Shown: positions 62,156 to 64,000 of the stretch, in pieces
Layout of the letters: each line of letters starts with the position of its first letter
How positions within the stretch are numbered: the first letter of the stretch is position 1
Source of the DNA: Alcaligenes pakistanensis
GTDB taxonomy: Bacteria; Pseudomonadota; Gammaproteobacteria; Burkholderiales; Burkholderiaceae_B
Length of the DNA stretch: 64,000 bases
Direction: 5' to 3'
NCBI RefSeq assembly: GCF_014652815.1
Contig: NZ_BMZN01000003.1
Coordinates: 141,429 to 205,428, forward strand
The notes under the pieces: generated by a model
The model's database searches: none
What the model was told of the DNA's origin: nothing
Seen by the model: only the letters and a program-made list of their open reading frames with translations
Position numbers and translations under genes: made by a program

Positions 62156-63076
62156 TTAGAACGGGCGTTGACCAGCCAGACACACCCAGCCATCACGCAT
62201 CTGCCAGACCGACAAGGGTAGATACGCGGCATACACCTCGATCATTTCCTCGGCTTGCCAGTCATAGATACCGGACAGAATCAGATGCCCACCCGGTTTA
62301 ACGCGGTTGGCTAGCATAGGGGCCAGCATACGCAGGGGATTGGCCAGAATATTGGCAACTACCAGATCTGTTTGCCCGGCGGGCATGGCATCGGGCAGCA
62401 AGCCCTCAACCTCGACCTGATTGACTTGCGCATTGTAGCGCGTAGCAATGACGGCCTGCTCGTCAATATCCACACCAACCGTGGTGCCTGCACCCAGTTT
62501 GCGGGCGGCAATAGCCAAAATGCCAGAGCCGCAACCATAGTCCAGCACGGTCTGGCCGGGCTGCACATGGTGCGCCAACCAATCCAGACACAAATGGGTA
62601 GTAGGATGGCTGCCCGTACCAAAGGCCAGACCGGGGTCCAGTTCGATGCGAACCAGGCCATCATCGCCTTCCTGCGCAAGGGGCAGATCCTCGTCGTCCT
62701 TGTGCCAGCTGGGAACGATCAAAATACGATCGCCCACTGGAATGGGGCCAAACTGCGACTGCGTCAAACGCACCCAATCCTGATCGGGTACGTCGCGCAC
62801 GCTCCATTGCGCTTGCTCAGGCGTCAAAACACCCGCATCAAAGAGCGGTTGCAACAACTCTTCAGGCTCCAGGTCCTCGGGCAGCAAAGCCACAACCCAA
62901 TTACGATCCCAGGCCAGCACATCGGGCTCGATGCCGGGTTCGCCAAACAGAGGCTTTTCCTGCTCGGTATCACCGTCAGCATCTTCCACCGATACCGACA
63001 AGGCACCGGCCTCCAGCAAGGCATCGGACAAGCGCTCGGCTTCGTGCTCCTGGCAGCTCAGTAAGAGTTCACGCAT
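62156..63076 (-). CDS. prmA: Ribosomal protein L11 methyltransferase
   Basis: The 306-residue SAM-dependent enzyme trimethylates L11. It has the methyltransferase motif TVLDYGCGSGILAIAARKLG (about 175-194), followed by the NPPF-equivalent VVANILANPLRML and the N-terminal substrate domain. It lies 95 bp after accC and 24 bp before the DUF3426 gene. Confidence 0.95.
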   Translation of the reverse strand: MRELLLSCQEHEAERLSDALLEAGALSVSVEDADGDTEQEKPLFGEPGIEPDVLAWDRNWVVALLPEDLEPEELLQPLFDAGVLTPEQAQWSVRDVPDQDWVRLTQSQFGPIPVGDRILIVPSWHKDDEDLPLAQEGDDGLVRIELDPGLAFGTGSHPTTHLCLDWLAHHVQPGQTVLDYGCGSGILAIAARKLGAGTTVGVDIDEQAVIATRYNAQVNQVEVEGLLPDAMPAGQTDLVVANILANPLRMLAPMLANRVKPGGHLILSGIYDWQAEEMIEVYAAYLPLSVWQMRDGWVCLAGQRPF

Positions 63077-63092
63077 ACATAGTTTCCATAAA

Positions 63093-63157
63093 GCAAAACA
63101 GGGGCGAGCCCCTGTTTTGCATAATCATCATTGCAATCAGGCCAGGCCCCTGGCCTG
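63093..63157 (-). terminator. Twin hairpins between accC and prmA
   Basis: Two perfect hairpins lie in the 95-bp accC-prmA gap. GCAAAACAGGGG-CGAG-inverse (12 pairs, 63093-63120) is nearer prmA, and CAGGCCAGG-CC-inverse (9 pairs, 63138-63157) is nearer accC. They could end most accC transcripts or attenuate prmA expression. Confidence 0.65.
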
Positions 63158-63171
63158 ACCTGTCGCTGGCC

Positions 63172-64000
63172 TTACTTGTTACGTTGGGCCAGTTTTTGTT
63201 CCAGGTAATGAATGCTGGTGCCGCCTGCCTTGAAGCTGGCGTCCTTCATCAATTCCCGGTGCAGATCCACGTTCGTCTTGATTCCTTCCACCACCATTTC
63301 GGACAAGGCAATGTCCATACGGGCAATGGCTTGCTCGCGCGTTTTACCGTAGGTAATCAGCTTGGCAATCATGGAGTCGTAATACGGAGGCACGGTGTAG
63401 CCGGTGAATACGTGCGAGTCGATACGCACGCCAGGGCCACCGGGAGTGTGCCACTTGGTAATCAGACCTGGGCTTGGTACGAAGTTGAACGGATCTTCCG
63501 CATTAATACGGCACTCGATCGAGTGGCCTTCAAATTCAATGTCACGCTGACGCAGGACGAACTTCTCGCCTGCCGCCACTTTGATCTGCTCTTGAACCAG
63601 ATCAATGCCGGTGATCATTTCAGTGATGGTGTGCTCGACCTGAATACGGGTGTTCATCTCGATAAAGAAGAACTCGCCATTTTCGTACAGGAACTCGAAA
63701 GTACCGGCACCGCGATAGCGCATGCGACGGCAAGCGTCAGCACAACGCTCACCAATACGTTCGATCAGGCGGCGAGCAATCCCAGGAGCGGGTGCTTCTT
63801 CAATGACTTTCTGGTGACGACGCTGCATGGAGCAATCGCGCTCGCCCAACCAGATTGCATTGCGTTCACCATCGGCCAATACCTGAATTTCGATATGGCG
63901 TGGATTCTCGAGGTACTTTTCCATGTACACCTCGGGATTATTGAACGCAGCAGCCGCTTCGGTCTTGGTCGTGGCAACGGCCGTCAACAAGGCTGCTTCG
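63172..64000 (-). CDS. accC: Biotin carboxylase of acetyl-CoA carboxylase (3' part; 5' end outside window)
   Basis: This is the C-terminal 275 residues of AccC, the ATP-grasp enzyme that carboxylates biotin on AccB in fatty-acid synthesis. Visible motifs are [60 protein letters not shown] and [20 protein letters not shown], with the usual active-site arginine/lysine residues. The coding frame continues past the last base of the window; the TTG-start that appears near 63990 is not the true start. prmA follows 95 bp downstream. Confidence 0.95.
   Translation of the reverse strand, partial: EAALLTAVATTKTEAAAAFNNPEVYMEKYLENPRHIEIQVLADGERNAIWLGERDCSMQRRHQKVIEEAPAPGIARRLIERIGERCADACRRMRYRGAGTFEFLYENGEFFFIEMNTRIQVEHTITEMITGIDLVQEQIKVAAGEKFVLRQRDIEFEGHSIECRINAEDPFNFVPSPGLITKWHTPGGPGVRIDSHVFTGYTVPPYYDSMIAKLITYGKTREQAIARMDIALSEMVVEGIKTNVDLHRELMKDASFKAGGTSIHYLEQKLAQRNK

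Overview
This 64 kb window looks like chromosomal DNA of a betaproteobacterium of the Alcaligenaceae (order Burkholderiales), most likely Alcaligenes or a close relative. The clues are moderately high GC, the gene order rplM-rpsI / argC / erpA, glyA-nrdR-ribD, and accC-prmA-DUF3426-pfkB kinase, a lysine/alanine-rich histone H1-like protein, and many LysR regulators. There are no CRISPR arrays, rRNA genes or intact mobile elements. One tRNA gene, tRNA-Ser(GGA), is present.

Layout. Positions 1-11.7 kb form a phosphorus and phosphonate island. It holds a lipoprotein of the phosphodiesterase fold with a LamG-like tail, a tiny lipoprotein and a Tat-exported phospholipase C. Beyond these lies a minus-strand operon phnD-phnC-phnE-(Fe alcohol dehydrogenase)-phnX, flanked by two closely related LysR regulators. 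A medium-chain acyl-CoA ligase follows, then an internally deleted amidohydrolase pseudogene next to a very AT-rich gap, and a divergent LysE exporter/LysR pair. The arsenic operon arsRBCH lies at 16.7-19.6 kb. A QseBC-like two-component system with a YgiW-like OB-fold protein is at 19.7-22.3 kb.

From 22.4 to 38.3 kb the content is mostly housekeeping: tRNA-Ser, ribD, nrdR, glyA, a PEBP-family protein, tyrS, an M23 murein endopeptidase with anmK (cell-wall growth and recycling), erpA, argC, rpsI, rplM, an orphan TRAP binding protein, pmbA, a YjgA/DarP-like protein and an esterase. From 38.4 to 48.4 kb come a CocE/NonD lipoprotein hydrolase, a large acyl-CoA-synthetase-like/GNAT fusion, and a Mg2+ P-type ATPase (mgtA) behind a 740-nt upstream region with two translatable-looking small ORFs. 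Immediately downstream of mgtA is a histidine kinase/FixJ-type regulator pair.

From 48.5 to 64 kb are gltX, a YaeQ-family protein, a lipoprotein, an Lrp regulator divergent from a giant indolepyruvate ferredoxin oxidoreductase, a histone H1-like protein with 13 tandem five-residue repeats, a YggT protein and an AlkA-Ada fusion. A glycine-zipper lipoprotein, a PfkB kinase, a DUF3426 protein, prmA and the 3' end of accC complete the window.

The observations I rate highest are these. First, the AlkA-Ada fusion has lost all four Ada zinc/phosphotriester cysteines but keeps both repair active sites. Second, the mgtA upstream region carries a proline-rich small ORF with a good ribosome-binding site. 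Third, the phosphonate operon pairs PhnX with an Fe alcohol dehydrogenase and no PhnW, which suggests use of 2-hydroxyethylphosphonate or a related compound. Fourth, the phosphodiesterase-like lipoprotein appears to lack catalytic signature residues.
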